NCBI RefSeq assembly: GCF_019029495.1
Contig: NZ_JAERQM010000008.1
Coordinates: forward strand, 172,927 to 236,926
Length of the DNA: 64,000 nucleotides
Source of the DNA: Falsiroseomonas oleicola
Lineage (GTDB): Bacteria; Pseudomonadota; Alphaproteobacteria; Acetobacterales; Acetobacteraceae
Direction: 5' to 3'
The position numbers and the translations under genes are program-made. The stretch's first letter is position 1. Every line of letters starts with the position of its first letter. This document shows, in pieces, positions 43,785 through 51,809 of the stretch. The notes below the pieces were generated by a model. The model had not been told where the DNA came from and searched no databases. It saw nothing but the letters and a program-made list of their open reading frames with translations.

Positions 43785-44849
43785 GTGGCGGATATCCAGC
43801 TCTATGCCGGCACGGCGGGGCACTCGGCCTGGTTCAGCGACGATCTTGGCGCGAGCTGGGTGCATCCGAACAGCCATTCGGGGATGTATCTCGAAGCCCG
43901 CGTCTGGGGTTTCGCCAGCCATCCCGCGACGCCGGAGCGGCTTTTCGCGGCGACCGACATGGGCGCCTATCGCTGGGATGAGACGACCGCGCGCTGGATC
44001 CACCTGCCCTCCCCCATGGAGGATGTCTGGGCCATCGCCATCGATCCGAAGGACCCGGATGTGCTGATCGCCGGCACCCGCCCGGCCGGCTTCTGGCGCT
44101 CCGCCGATGCCGGGCAGAGCTGGTCCGCCGTGCCCGCCCCGGGGATCGCCGCCTTCTCGGAACAGAACAAGGGGCCGACGCGGGTCACGCAGATCCTGTT
44201 CGACCCGGTGGATGACGGCACGGTCTGGGCCTCCGTCGAGATCGGCAGCATCTTCGTCAGCCGCGACCGTGGGCTGACCTGGGCGGAACGCGGCAACGGG
44301 CTGGTCTCGGGCGATGTGCACGGGCTGGCGGTGATCCGCCTGCCGGGCGGTGGCAAGGCGCTGCTGGCCACCACCAATCGCGGCCTGCACCGCAGCGAGG
44401 ATGATGGCGCCAACTGGGTGCATCAGGACCTGCCAGCGCCCTGGCCCTATACCCGTGGCGTGCAGCCCCGCGCCGATGATTCGGGCGTGGTGTTCCTGGG
44501 CAATGGCAATGGCCCGCCGGGCAATGACGGCTTCCTGCTGATCTCCCGCGACCATGGCGTGACCTGGGCCGATGCGGGCCTGCCGGGGGTGGCCAACAGC
44601 ACGGTCTGGTGCATCGCGACCGATCCCGCCGACCCGATGCTGGTGCTGGTCTGCACCAATCTCGGCCAGGTCTTCCGCAGCCAGGATGGCGGCGAATCCT
44701 GGGTCCGGCTGCCGCATGAATTCGGCGAGCTGCGGGCATTGCACTGGCGTGCCCTTCCGCCCGGCACGCGAAAGGCGCCACATTCCATCACCCGGCCGAT
44801 CCTGACCGCGGCGCAGATGAACCACCCCATGGCGAAAGTCCCCGCATGA
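43785..44849 (+). CDS. Asp-box (BNR) beta-propeller protein
   Basis: A 354-residue protein with six Asp-box motifs of the form SxDxGxxW: FSDDLGASW, RSADAGQSW, VSRDRGLTW, RSEDDGANW, ISRDHGVTW and RSQDGGESW. Evenly spaced along the chain, they indicate a sialidase/VPS10-like propeller. The catalytic residues of true sialidases are not recognised, so an enzymatic role is not assumed. No signal peptide is present. The GTG at 43785 is preceded by GGAGG at a good distance. The stop overlaps the next gene by four bases (ATGA), tying it to a carboxymuconolactone decarboxylase homolog. Confidence 0.85.
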   Translation: MADIQLYAGTAGHSAWFSDDLGASWVHPNSHSGMYLEARVWGFASHPATPERLFAATDMGAYRWDETTARWIHLPSPMEDVWAIAIDPKDPDVLIAGTRPAGFWRSADAGQSWSAVPAPGIAAFSEQNKGPTRVTQILFDPVDDGTVWASVEIGSIFVSRDRGLTWAERGNGLVSGDVHGLAVIRLPGGGKALLATTNRGLHRSEDDGANWVHQDLPAPWPYTRGVQPRADDSGVVFLGNGNGPPGNDGFLLISRDHGVTWADAGLPGVANSTVWCIATDPADPMLVLVCTNLGQVFRSQDGGESWVRLPHEFGELRALHWRALPPGTRKAPHSITRPILTAAQMNHPMAKVPA

Positions 44850-45403
44850 CCGAACGCTTCCCGGCCATTCCGCCCGACCAGATGACGGAGACGCAGCGGG
44901 AGGTGGCGGCCGCCATTGCCGGCGGGCCGCGCGGTTCCGTCCGCGGCCCCTTCCTGGCGCTGCTGCACAACCCGCCTCTCGCCATGCGCATCCAGGCGCT
45001 GGGTGAGCATCTGCGCTTCGGCACCGGCATGCCGCAATCCCTGGTGGAGTTGCTGATCCTGGTCACGGCGCGGCGCTGGAACTGCCAGTACGAGTTCTTC
45101 GCCCATGCCCGCATCGCCCGGAACGAGGGCCTGCCCGAGCCTATCATCACCGCGATCGCGGAGGGGCGGCGCCCGGAGCCGATGGATGCGGACCAGGCGA
45201 TGGTGCATGATTTCGCCATGGCCGTGCATCGCGACGGCAAGCCGACCGACGCCCTCTACACCGCCGCGGAGGCGCGCTTCGGCAAGGCGGCCGTGCTCGA
45301 TCTGCTGGCGCTCGCCGGCTACTACACGATGCTGGCGATGGTGCTGAACACCGCCGACCCGGCGCTGCCGGATGGCGCCACGCCGCCGCTGAAACCCCTG
45401 TAG
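44846..45403 (+). CDS. carboxymuconolactone decarboxylase-family protein
   Basis: A 185-residue all-helical protein of the carboxymuconolactone decarboxylase/AhpD superfamily. The conserved segment LVELLILVTARRWNCQYEFF is followed by AHARIARNEG, with the His. Only one Cys is in the active segment, so it lacks the CxxC of the peroxidase-like AhpD and is closer to decarboxylase-like members. It is coupled to the propeller gene and lies 11 bases before the maleate isomerase gene. A role in breakdown of a ring-cleavage product is likely; direct evidence is lacking. Confidence 0.88.
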   Translation: MTERFPAIPPDQMTETQREVAAAIAGGPRGSVRGPFLALLHNPPLAMRIQALGEHLRFGTGMPQSLVELLILVTARRWNCQYEFFAHARIARNEGLPEPIITAIAEGRRPEPMDADQAMVHDFAMAVHRDGKPTDALYTAAEARFGKAAVLDLLALAGYYTMLAMVLNTADPALPDGATPPLKPL

Positions 45404-45414
45404 GAGAGGCTGCC

Positions 45415-46095
45415 ATGCCGCGTGCGATCCGGGTCGGGCTGATGGTGCCGGCCACCAATACGACGATGGAGCGGGAGATGCTGGGCTTCCTGCCCGAAGG
45501 CTCGACCGTCACCCGCATCGGCATCCCCCGCACCACGGGCCTGCTGACGCGGGAGACGATGCCCGCCTATCGCGAGGCCGCCGTGAAGCTGGCCGCCGAA
45601 CATTTCTCCCCGGCCACCCACGACCTTCTGGCCTATGGCTGCACCGCCGCCGGCTTCATCGCCGGGCCGGCGGGCGATGCCGAACTGGCGCGGGAACTCG
45701 CCCAGGTCACCGGCCTGCCGGTGGTCACCACGGCCCGCGCCATGGTGCAGGGGCTTCAGCAGATCGGCGCGAAGGAGATCGCGGTGGTCACGCCCTATTC
45801 GGACGAGGTGAACGCGCAGCTCGCGGAATTCCTGGCCGATGGCGGCATCACGGTGAAGCGGATGGACTCGCTGCGGGCCAAGGACCTGGAGGCGCTCTGC
45901 GCCATCCAGCCGCCGGAGGTGGAGGCGCTGGCGCGCCGGACCATGGCGGCGGATTGCGACGCCCTGTTCATCGGCTGCTCCCAACTGCCGACCCAGCCCT
46001 TCCTGGCCGGGCTGGCGCGGGACATGGGCCGGCCGGTGCTGTCCTCGATCAGCGCGACGGCACAGCAGGCGATGGCGGTGCCCGCCACCGCCTGA
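45415..46095 (+). CDS. maleate isomerase / arylmalonate decarboxylase-like (Asp/Glu racemase superfamily)
   Basis: A 226-residue enzyme with the two catalytic cysteines of the superfamily: Cys76 in LLAYGCTAAGFI and Cys188 in FIGCSQLPT, and the substrate-binding Asn15 in VPATNTTME. These match maleate cis-trans isomerases, which convert maleate to fumarate at the end of the nicotinate or gentisate pathways. It is the third gene of the propeller-decarboxylase operon. AGGAGAG lies a few bases before the ATG. Arylmalonate decarboxylase activity is the main alternative. Confidence 0.85.
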   Translation: MPRAIRVGLMVPATNTTMEREMLGFLPEGSTVTRIGIPRTTGLLTRETMPAYREAAVKLAAEHFSPATHDLLAYGCTAAGFIAGPAGDAELARELAQVTGLPVVTTARAMVQGLQQIGAKEIAVVTPYSDEVNAQLAEFLADGGITVKRMDSLRAKDLEALCAIQPPEVEALARRTMAADCDALFIGCSQLPTQPFLAGLARDMGRPVLSSISATAQQAMAVPATA

Positions 46096-46111
46096 GGCGC
46101 CCGCTCTCCAG

Positions 46112-46696
46112 CTACTCGCCGCGGCCCGAGAAGTACTGGTAGCTGCCATTCACCAGCGATTCCATGTTGGTGAAGCGGATGGTCTCGCCGCCGATGGTGA
46201 TGGTGCCGCTCACCCCGGTCAGGTTGATCGAATGGCTCGACATGGTCGGGCGCGGTGAACCCGGGTCGGGCGTGATGGCGTTGAACAATTGCTGCAGCGT
46301 CATCCCGGTATCCTCCAGCACGAGCTGATCGGTACCGCCACCGCCATTGATGGTGTCGTTGCCCTCGCCGGGGTGCCAGCGGATCACGTCATTGCCCTGC
46401 GCGCCCCAGACCTGGTCGCCGTTGATGACATCGGCCCCCGTGCCGCCGATCAGCACGTCGTCGCCGGCGCCGCCGGTGATGGTGTCGTTGCCGCTGTTGC
46501 CCATGACCAGGTCGTTGCCCTCGCCGCCATCCAGCATGTCGTTGCCGCCGCCGCCGGCCACGCTGTCATTGCCGCCCTGGGCGTTGATGTAGTTGTCGGC
46601 GCTGCCGCCGCGGACACTGTCATTGCCGCCACCGATGGCGCCACCGGTCACCCCGGACAGCGCTTTGTCATCGATGATCTTCGGAGAATCGGTCAT
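46112..46696 (-). CDS. RTX (hemolysin-type calcium-binding repeat) protein
   Basis: A 194-residue protein with about six nonapeptides of the GGxGxD type at about residues 40-95 (GGNDSVAGG, GGNDMLDGG, EGNDLVMGN, SGNDTITGG, AGDDVLIGG and TGADVINGD), plus a later GEGNDTINGG. These fold into a calcium-bound beta-roll, and such proteins usually leave the cell by type I secretion. The N-terminus DDKALSGVTGG ends in a double Gly and looks like a peptidase-cleaved leader. No secretion genes are adjacent. The C-terminal 50 residues may hold the secretion signal. Confidence 0.85.
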   Translation of the reverse strand: MTDSPKIIDDKALSGVTGGAIGGGNDSVRGGSADNYINAQGGNDSVAGGGGNDMLDGGEGNDLVMGNSGNDTITGGAGDDVLIGGTGADVINGDQVWGAQGNDVIRWHPGEGNDTINGGGGTDQLVLEDTGMTLQQLFNAITPDPGSPRPTMSSHSINLTGVSGTITIGGETIRFTNMESLVNGSYQYFSGRGE

Positions 46697-46791
46697 GTCG
46701 TCCTCTGGGGTCTGGTGATGTCCGGATCAAACCGGATCACGACGGGTTTTGGCAGGGGGGTATACGCTCTGGGGGTGATAGGAAAAGCCGA

Positions 46792-47400
46792 TCAGCGAAA
46801 CGGCGAATGCGGCGCGGCCCGCATCAGGCTGGTCTCCACCTCCTGGATCCGGGCCGCGTGGCGGGCGAGCACCCCGTCCCGCCCGTGGAGACTATGCGCC
46901 AGCCGCGCGGCCGGGTCGGCATGCGCCAGAAGCTGCACGACCTCATTGATCGGGCCGGCGAAGCTGGTCCAGACGGCGATCTGGCCCGGCTCGCCTTCCC
47001 GCGCCAGGGCCTCGGCCAGGGCGCCGGCCTCGCCCGGACGGGCCTGGAACAGGCGTTGTTCATACAGGTTCGGGCCGGGCGAAGCCGGTGCCGCCAGGGG
47101 CAGGACAGGGTCGAGGAAGCGCACCACCTGCCGCAGCATCAGCGGCCGCACCCCGGCCAGGTAGCGTTCCCGCCAGGCTGGCAGCGCCTCCAGCTGCTGG
47201 CGCAGGGCCTTGCGGGTTTCCAGCGTCCCGTGCCGCCAGAGATTCACCACGGCATTGGCCGCGCCGACCTCATTGGCCCAGAAACCCAGAAGCTGGCCGT
47301 AGCGATCGCCGCGCACCGGCACCGCGACATGCTCGGCCAGGTCGAGGTAGTCGGCCATGGCGCCGGGGCGCAGCGTGTAGATCCGCAATTCATCGACCAT
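46792..47400 (-). CDS. NIPSNAP-family protein
   Basis: A 202-residue protein with two ferredoxin-like NIPSNAP domains. The first begins VDELRIYTLRPGAMADYLDL and contains GFWANEVGAANAVVNLWRH; the second begins NLYEQRLFQARPGEAGALAEA. The family has no settled biochemical function; members often accompany degradation genes. The ATG at 47398-47400 gives the canonical start. It is divergent from a Bug receptor gene, with 90 bases between, and probably shares its regulation. Confidence 0.85.
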   Translation of the reverse strand: MVDELRIYTLRPGAMADYLDLAEHVAVPVRGDRYGQLLGFWANEVGAANAVVNLWRHGTLETRKALRQQLEALPAWRERYLAGVRPLMLRQVVRFLDPVLPLAAPASPGPNLYEQRLFQARPGEAGALAEALAREGEPGQIAVWTSFAGPINEVVQLLAHADPAARLAHSLHGRDGVLARHAARIQEVETSLMRAAPHSPFR

Positions 47401-47490
47401 GACATTCCCCCGGGGCCGCACCCCTTGATTTTCTCCCGCATCGTGGGACAGGTTACCAAACCCGGCAAGACGACCGGCATGGAGGAAACG

Positions 47491-48459
47491 ATGATCCCGA
47501 AGCTGCTGGCGGCGCTCGGCGCCCTGCTGCTGGCCACCGCGCCCCATACGGCCGCCGCCTTTCCGGACCGCCCCATCCGGCTGGTGGTACCCTACGGCCC
47601 CGGCGGCATCACCGACATCGCCGCCCGCATCCTCGCGCCGCGCCTGGGCGAGGAACTCGGCCAGCAGGTGATCGTGGACAACCGCCCGGGCGGTGCCGCC
47701 ATGCTCGGCTTCGGACTGGCGGCGCGGGCGGAGCCGGATGGGCATACGCTGGTGCTGGCCACCACGGCGCTGGCCGCCAACCCCGTGCTGTTCCGCAACA
47801 TCCCCTATGACGCGCGGCGGGACTTCACCCCCGTCTCGCTGGTCGGCGTGGTGCCGATGGTGCTGGTGGTGCCGCCCTCCTCCCCCGCGCGGAGCGTGCA
47901 GGATGTCATCGCCATGCTGCGCGCCCGGCCCGGGGAGGTGAATTACGGCTCCGCCGGCAATGGCAGCGGCAACCACCTGGCGACGGAGATGTTCAACCAC
48001 GCCGCCGGCGGGCTGCGCGCCGTGCATGTGCCCTATCGCGGCGGCGGCCAGGTGATGACGGATCTGATGGCCGGCCGGGTCAGCTATGTCTTCGCCGTGC
48101 TGCCCACGGCGCGGCCCTTCATCGCCGGCGGGCAGCTTCGCGCCCTGGCCACCACCGGCGCCGCCCGCAGCCCCGCCGCGCCGGAGACGCCGACGGTGGC
48201 GGAAGCGGCGCTGCCGGGCTTCGAACTGTATGAATGGCTCGGCCTGCTCGGCCCGGCGGGCCTGCCGCCGGCGGTGACCGCGAAGCTCCAGGCGGGCGTC
48301 GCCGCGGCGCTGCGGCATCCGGAAACGGCGCAGCGCTTCCGCGACATCGGCGTGGAGGCCCGCGGCAGCGATGGCGCTGCGCTGCGCGCGCATCTGGAGC
48401 GGGAGCTGACCCGCTGGGCCGACCTCGCCACCCATGTGCGCTTCGAGGTGGCGGAATGA
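47491..48459 (+). CDS. Bug/TctC-family solute-binding protein
   Basis: A 322-residue periplasmic receptor. Signal peptide IPKLLAALGALLLATAPHTA is cut near AAAF; the mature start FPDRPIRLVVPYGPGGITDI is typical, followed by VIVDNRPGGAAMLGFG and VHVPYRGGGQVMTDLMAG. The ATG at 47491 is preferred over one at 47479 because GGAGG lies between them at the right distance. It overlaps the cupin gene by four bases (ATGA). The ligand is unknown; this is the third Bug receptor in the window without its own membrane components. Confidence 0.92.
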   Translation: MIPKLLAALGALLLATAPHTAAAFPDRPIRLVVPYGPGGITDIAARILAPRLGEELGQQVIVDNRPGGAAMLGFGLAARAEPDGHTLVLATTALAANPVLFRNIPYDARRDFTPVSLVGVVPMVLVVPPSSPARSVQDVIAMLRARPGEVNYGSAGNGSGNHLATEMFNHAAGGLRAVHVPYRGGGQVMTDLMAGRVSYVFAVLPTARPFIAGGQLRALATTGAARSPAAPETPTVAEAALPGFELYEWLGLLGPAGLPPAVTAKLQAGVAAALRHPETAQRFRDIGVEARGSDGAALRAHLERELTRWADLATHVRFEVAE

Positions 48460-48821
48460 CCCCGGCCCGCGACGCCGTGCTGCGCGAAATGGCCGAGGTG
48501 CTGTGGGAGGAAAGCCCCGGCCATCATGGCGGGGCGCTGTCGAAAATCCTGGTGGCGGCCGGCGAAGGGGGGTCGCGGGTGATCGACTACCGCATCTCCT
48601 CCTACGAGCCCCGCGCCCATGTCGCCCTGCACCAGCATGAGGCCAAGGAGCAGATCTACCACTTCCTCCAGGGTGAGGGCCTGCTGACCCTGGGTGAGCG
48701 CCGCGTGGTGGTGCGCAAGGACAGCTATGTGTTCATCCCGCCCGGCGTGCCACATGCGCTGCACAATACCGGCCTCGCCAATCTGGTCTTCCTGGTCATC
48801 ACCGCCCCCGTGGTGCCGTGA
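48456..48821 (+). CDS. small cupin-domain protein
   Basis: A 121-residue single cupin. Motif 1 is HQHEAKEQIYHFLQGEG (two His and a Glu for metal) and motif 2 is IPPGVPHALHNTG (third metal His). The protein is acidic and without signal peptide. It is translationally coupled to the preceding Bug receptor, which hints that it acts on, or senses, the same carboxylate. Possible roles are isomerase, dioxygenase or storage-type; sequence alone does not decide. Confidence 0.85.
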   Translation: MTPARDAVLREMAEVLWEESPGHHGGALSKILVAAGEGGSRVIDYRISSYEPRAHVALHQHEAKEQIYHFLQGEGLLTLGERRVVVRKDSYVFIPPGVPHALHNTGLANLVFLVITAPVVP

Positions 48822-48829
48822 TATCAACG

Positions 48830-48949
48830 GCCCTCATACGCCGGGCGGAAACCTCCGGTTTCCTTGGCTTCGTCGCGCCGAAGGCGCGCCTTCGGCGCGA
48901 CGCACAAGCGGCGGCGCCCGTCCGGGCGCTCGGACCGGTCATGCGACCG
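48830..48949 (-). repeat. dispersed structured element, copy B
   Basis: Read on the minus strand this begins with hairpin CGGTC-GCAT-GACCG, then the linker CCGAGCG (48927-48933), hairpin GCGCCC-GGAC-GGGCGC, a long perfect stem GTCGCGCCGAAGG/CCTTCGGCGCGAC, linker AGCCAAG, hairpin GAAACC-GGA-GGTTTC and tail CGCCCGGCGTATGAGGGC. The linkers and tail match copies A and C; all three internal stems have different sequence but pair perfectly. It lies between the cupin gene and the ABC-F gene, antisense to both. Confidence 0.75.
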
Positions 48950-49017
48950 ACCCGCTGGTATAAGTTGGGGTCCATGCCATAAGGCGCCCCGAAACACCGT
49001 GAGCGCCCGACCGACCG

Positions 49018-50640
49018 ATGATCCGCCTGGACAATATCAGCAAGCAGAACGGCCGCCAGCTTCTGTTCATCGAGGCCTCGGCCGCCCTCCAGAAGGGCGA
49101 GAAGATCGGCCTGGTTGGCCCCAACGGCGCGGGCAAGAGCACACTGTTCCGCATGATCACCGGCCAGGAACCCCCGGATGAGGGGCTGATCCTGGTCGAT
49201 CGCGGCATCACCATCGGCTTCTTCAGCCAGGATGTGGGCGAGATGTCGGGCCGTTCCGCCGTGGCGGAAGTCATGGACGGCGCCGGCGATGTCAGCACCA
49301 TCGCCGCCGAGTTGCGGGAGCTGGAGGCCGCCTTCACCGACCCCGACCGGGCCGATGAGATGGACCAGCTCATCGAACGCTTCGGGGAGGTGCAGGCGCG
49401 GTTCGAGGAGCTGGGCGGCTACGCGCTGGAAGGCAAGGCGCGGGAGGTGCTGGCCGGCCTGTCCTTCAGCCAGGCGATGATGGATGGCGATGTCGGCGCG
49501 CTCTCCGGTGGCTGGAAGATGCGCGTGGCCCTGGCCCGCATCCTGCTGATGCGCCCCGATGTCATGCTGCTGGACGAGCCGAGCAACCACCTCGACCTCG
49601 AAAGCCTGATCTGGCTGGAACAGTTCCTCGCCCAGCATGAGGGCGCCTTGCTGCTGACCTCACACGACCGCGAATTCATGAACCGCATCATCAACAAGGT
49701 GATCGATATCGATGGCGGCAGCCTGACCAGCTATGCCGGCGACTACGAATTCTACGAACAGCAGCGCGCCATGGCGGAAAAGCAGCAGCAGGCGCAGTTC
49801 GAGCGCCAGCAGGCGATGCTGGCCAAGGAAATCAAGTTCATCGAGCGCTTCAAGGCCCGCGCCTCCCACGCCGCGCAGGTGCAGAGCCGGGTGAAGAAGC
49901 TCGACAAGATCGAGCGGGTGGAGCCGCCGAAGCGCCGGCAATCCGTCAGCTTCGAATTCCTGCCCGCGCAGCGTTCCGGCGACGATGTCGCCGCCCTGCG
50001 CGGCGTGCATAAAAGCTATGGCGAGCGGGTGATCTACCAGGGGCTGGACCTGCTGGTGCGGCGGCGCGAACGCTGCTGCGTGCTGGGCACCAATGGCGCC
50101 GGCAAATCCACCCTGCTGAAGCTGGTGACCGGCGCGACCACGCCGGATGCCGGCAGCGTGGCGCTCGGCGGCAGTGTGAAGCTGGCCTATTTCGCGCAGC
50201 ACGCCATGGAATTGCTGGACGGCAGCCGCAGCGTCTTCGAATCGCTGGAGGATGAGTTCCCCCGCGCCAACCAGGGCTCGCTGCGCGCCCTGGCCGGCTG
50301 CTTCGGCTTTTCCGGCGACGAGGTGGACAAGCCTTGCCGGGTTCTGTCGGGCGGGGAGAAGGCGCGGCTGGTGATGGCGCGGATGCTGTTCGACCCGCCC
50401 AATTTCCTGGTGCTGGACGAGCCGACCAACCACCTGGACATGGCCACCAAGGAAATGCTGATCGCCGCCTTGGCGCAGTATGAGGGCACCATGCTGTTCG
50501 TGTCGCATGACCGCCACTTCCTGGCCGCCCTGTCGAACCGCGTGCTGGAAGTGACGCCGGAGGGCATCCACGACTATGCCGGCGGCTACACCGAATATGT
50601 GGCGCGCACGGGCCAGGAGGCGCCGGGGCTCCACGCCTGA
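49018..50640 (+). CDS. ABC-F family ATPase (Uup/YheS/EttA group)
   Basis: A 540-residue soluble protein with two ABC ATPase domains and no membrane part. Domain 1 has Walker A GPNGAGKSTLF, signature LSGGWKMRVALA and Walker B LLDEPSNHLD. The charged helical linker (about residues 240-310, EQQRAMAEKQQQAQFERQQA) is the ribosome-contacting arm of ABC-F proteins. Domain 2 has GTNGAGKSTLLK, LSGGEKARLVMA and LDEPTNHLD. Such proteins act at the ribosomal E-site to rescue or tune translation. No membrane or antibiotic genes are near. The gene ends in a 25-bp tandem duplication shared with the convergent mnhG end. Confidence 0.92.
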   Translation: MIRLDNISKQNGRQLLFIEASAALQKGEKIGLVGPNGAGKSTLFRMITGQEPPDEGLILVDRGITIGFFSQDVGEMSGRSAVAEVMDGAGDVSTIAAELRELEAAFTDPDRADEMDQLIERFGEVQARFEELGGYALEGKAREVLAGLSFSQAMMDGDVGALSGGWKMRVALARILLMRPDVMLLDEPSNHLDLESLIWLEQFLAQHEGALLLTSHDREFMNRIINKVIDIDGGSLTSYAGDYEFYEQQRAMAEKQQQAQFERQQAMLAKEIKFIERFKARASHAAQVQSRVKKLDKIERVEPPKRRQSVSFEFLPAQRSGDDVAALRGVHKSYGERVIYQGLDLLVRRRERCCVLGTNGAGKSTLLKLVTGATTPDAGSVALGGSVKLAYFAQHAMELLDGSRSVFESLEDEFPRANQGSLRALAGCFGFSGDEVDKPCRVLSGGEKARLVMARMLFDPPNFLVLDEPTNHLDMATKEMLIAALAQYEGTMLFVSHDRHFLAALSNRVLEVTPEGIHDYAGGYTEYVARTGQEAPGLHA

Positions 50641-50680
50641 GGATCAGGCCTCTGGCCACGCCTGAGGATCAGGCCTCTGG
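50631..50680. repeat. perfect 25-bp tandem duplication forming a double hairpin terminator region
   Basis: Two identical 25-bp units (50631-50655 and 50656-50680) lie head to tail across the ends of the convergent ABC-F and mnhG genes. Each holds the hairpin GCCTGA-GGA-TCAGGC and the palindrome AGGCCT. The first copy carries the ABC-F stop codon, the second the mnhG stop codon. The hairpins have no T-run on either side but could serve both strands as a weak terminator or RNA-end stabiliser. Confidence 0.85.
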
Positions 50681-51034
50681 TGGGTGGTGCTCCGGCGTCG
50701 GGGGCACATCCTCCCGCCCCTCCCGCCGGTCGCGATAGACGGCGGCGCGGCTCAGCAGCATCAGGGTGACCGGGGTGGTCACCACGACGAAGACCGCGAT
50801 CAGCACCTCATGCAGCACCAGCCGTGTCTGAAGCACGGAGAAGAACAGCATGGAGGCCAGCAGCACGCAGCCGATGCCCAGCGTGGTGCCCAGCGTCGGC
50901 GCATGCACCCGGTCGTAGAAATTCGGCAGGCGCACCAGGCCGAAGGTGCCCACCAGGGTCAGCGCGGCGCCCAGCAGCAGCAGCAGCGCGACCGGCAGCG
51001 CGGCCCAGAGCGGCAGGTCCGCCATGCCGTTCAT
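50669..51034 (-). CDS. mnhG: Mrp-type monovalent cation/proton antiporter subunit G
   Basis: A 121-residue subunit with three helices. It contains the MnhG core LLGAALTLVGTFGLVRLPNF followed by YDRVHAPTLGTTLGIGCVLL. The protein is a small membrane part of the multi-subunit Na+(K+)/H+ antiporter related to complex I. The ATG overlaps the mnhF stop (ATGA). The last 25 residues are hydrophilic and include the end coded by the 25-bp duplication, so the terminus of this protein may have been altered by it. Confidence 0.92.
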   Translation of the reverse strand: MNGMADLPLWAALPVALLLLLGAALTLVGTFGLVRLPNFYDRVHAPTLGTTLGIGCVLLASMLFFSVLQTRLVLHEVLIAVFVVVTTPVTLMLLSRAAVYRDRREGREDVPPTPEHHPPEA

Positions 51035-51324
51035 TCGATCACCTCACCGCGCATCAGGAATTTCGACAGCGCCGCGGTGGCGACGAAGCCGAACAGGGCG
51101 ATGGCCAGCGCGGCCTCGAAATACAGGTCGCTGCCGGTGCGGATGCCGAAGACCAGCAGCAGGATCGCGGCCGTCACATACATGGTGTCCAGCGCCAGCA
51201 CCCGGTCCTGGGCGCGTGGACCGCGCAGCAGGCGCCAGGCGCAGCAGGCCAGGGCCAGGCCCAGCATGACCTGCGCCGCGAACAGCGACCAGAACAGCAC
51301 TGAAGCGGCAAGCCCACCGGTCAT
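51031..51324 (-). CDS. mnhF: Mrp-type antiporter subunit F
   Basis: A 97-residue three-helix protein. The family segment RLLRGPRAQDRVLALDTMYV is followed by a second helix and FEAALAIALFGFVATAALSKF. The start at ATG 51322-51324 gives the typical N-terminus and a four-base overlap with the mnhE stop; the longer frame has no conserved residues. It belongs to the membrane part of the antiporter and is needed for complex assembly in characterised systems. Confidence 0.92.
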   Translation of the reverse strand: MTGGLAASVLFWSLFAAQVMLGLALACCAWRLLRGPRAQDRVLALDTMYVTAAILLLVFGIRTGSDLYFEAALAIALFGFVATAALSKFLMRGEVIE

Positions 51325-51809
51325 TCGAAAATCTCCATCAGCGGCTGTTCGTAGCGGTCCTTGACGATGTGCAGCCATTGCTGCTCGTCGATCAGGTCCA
51401 GCACATGCAGCAGCATGGTGCTGCGCGCCGAATCATATTCGACCCAGACGGTGCCCGGCGTGGCGGTCAGGATGCAGGCCAGCGTCGCCAGCCCATAGGG
51501 CGCGCGCATGTCCAGCGGGATCAGTACGAAGCCGGAAGTGCCCTGCCGTGCCTGCCGGCCGAGGATGATGCGCGCCACGGCGTTGTTGGAGCGGACGATC
51601 TCCACCATCACCACCCAGGCCAGCCGCAGCGCGGCGCGGGGCCGGCGGAAGCGGCCGCGCGGCACGTCCAGCAGCACCGTCACCCAGCCCGCCGCCAGGG
51701 CCAGCGCCAGCCCGACCAGCGCCGCGCCCGGCGAGACGGTCTGGTTCAGCAGCAGCCACATCACCAGCAGCGCGGCGGCCAGCAGCGGGTAAGGCAGCAG
51801 GCGCCTCAT
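51321..51809 (-). CDS. mnhE: Mrp-type antiporter subunit E
   Basis: A 162-residue MnhE subunit. It has two N-terminal helices (LLPYPLLAAALLVMWLLLNQ and the following ALAAGWVTVLL), then the conserved segment MVEIVRSNNAVARIILG, and a soluble end with TLACILTATPGTVWVEYDSA and MLLHVLDLID. It overlaps the mnhD stop and the mnhF start by four bases each, so the operon is tightly coupled. Normal length for the family. Confidence 0.92.
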   Translation of the reverse strand: MRRLLPYPLLAAALLVMWLLLNQTVSPGAALVGLALALAAGWVTVLLDVPRGRFRRPRAALRLAWVVMVEIVRSNNAVARIILGRQARQGTSGFVLIPLDMRAPYGLATLACILTATPGTVWVEYDSARSTMLLHVLDLIDEQQWLHIVKDRYEQPLMEIFE

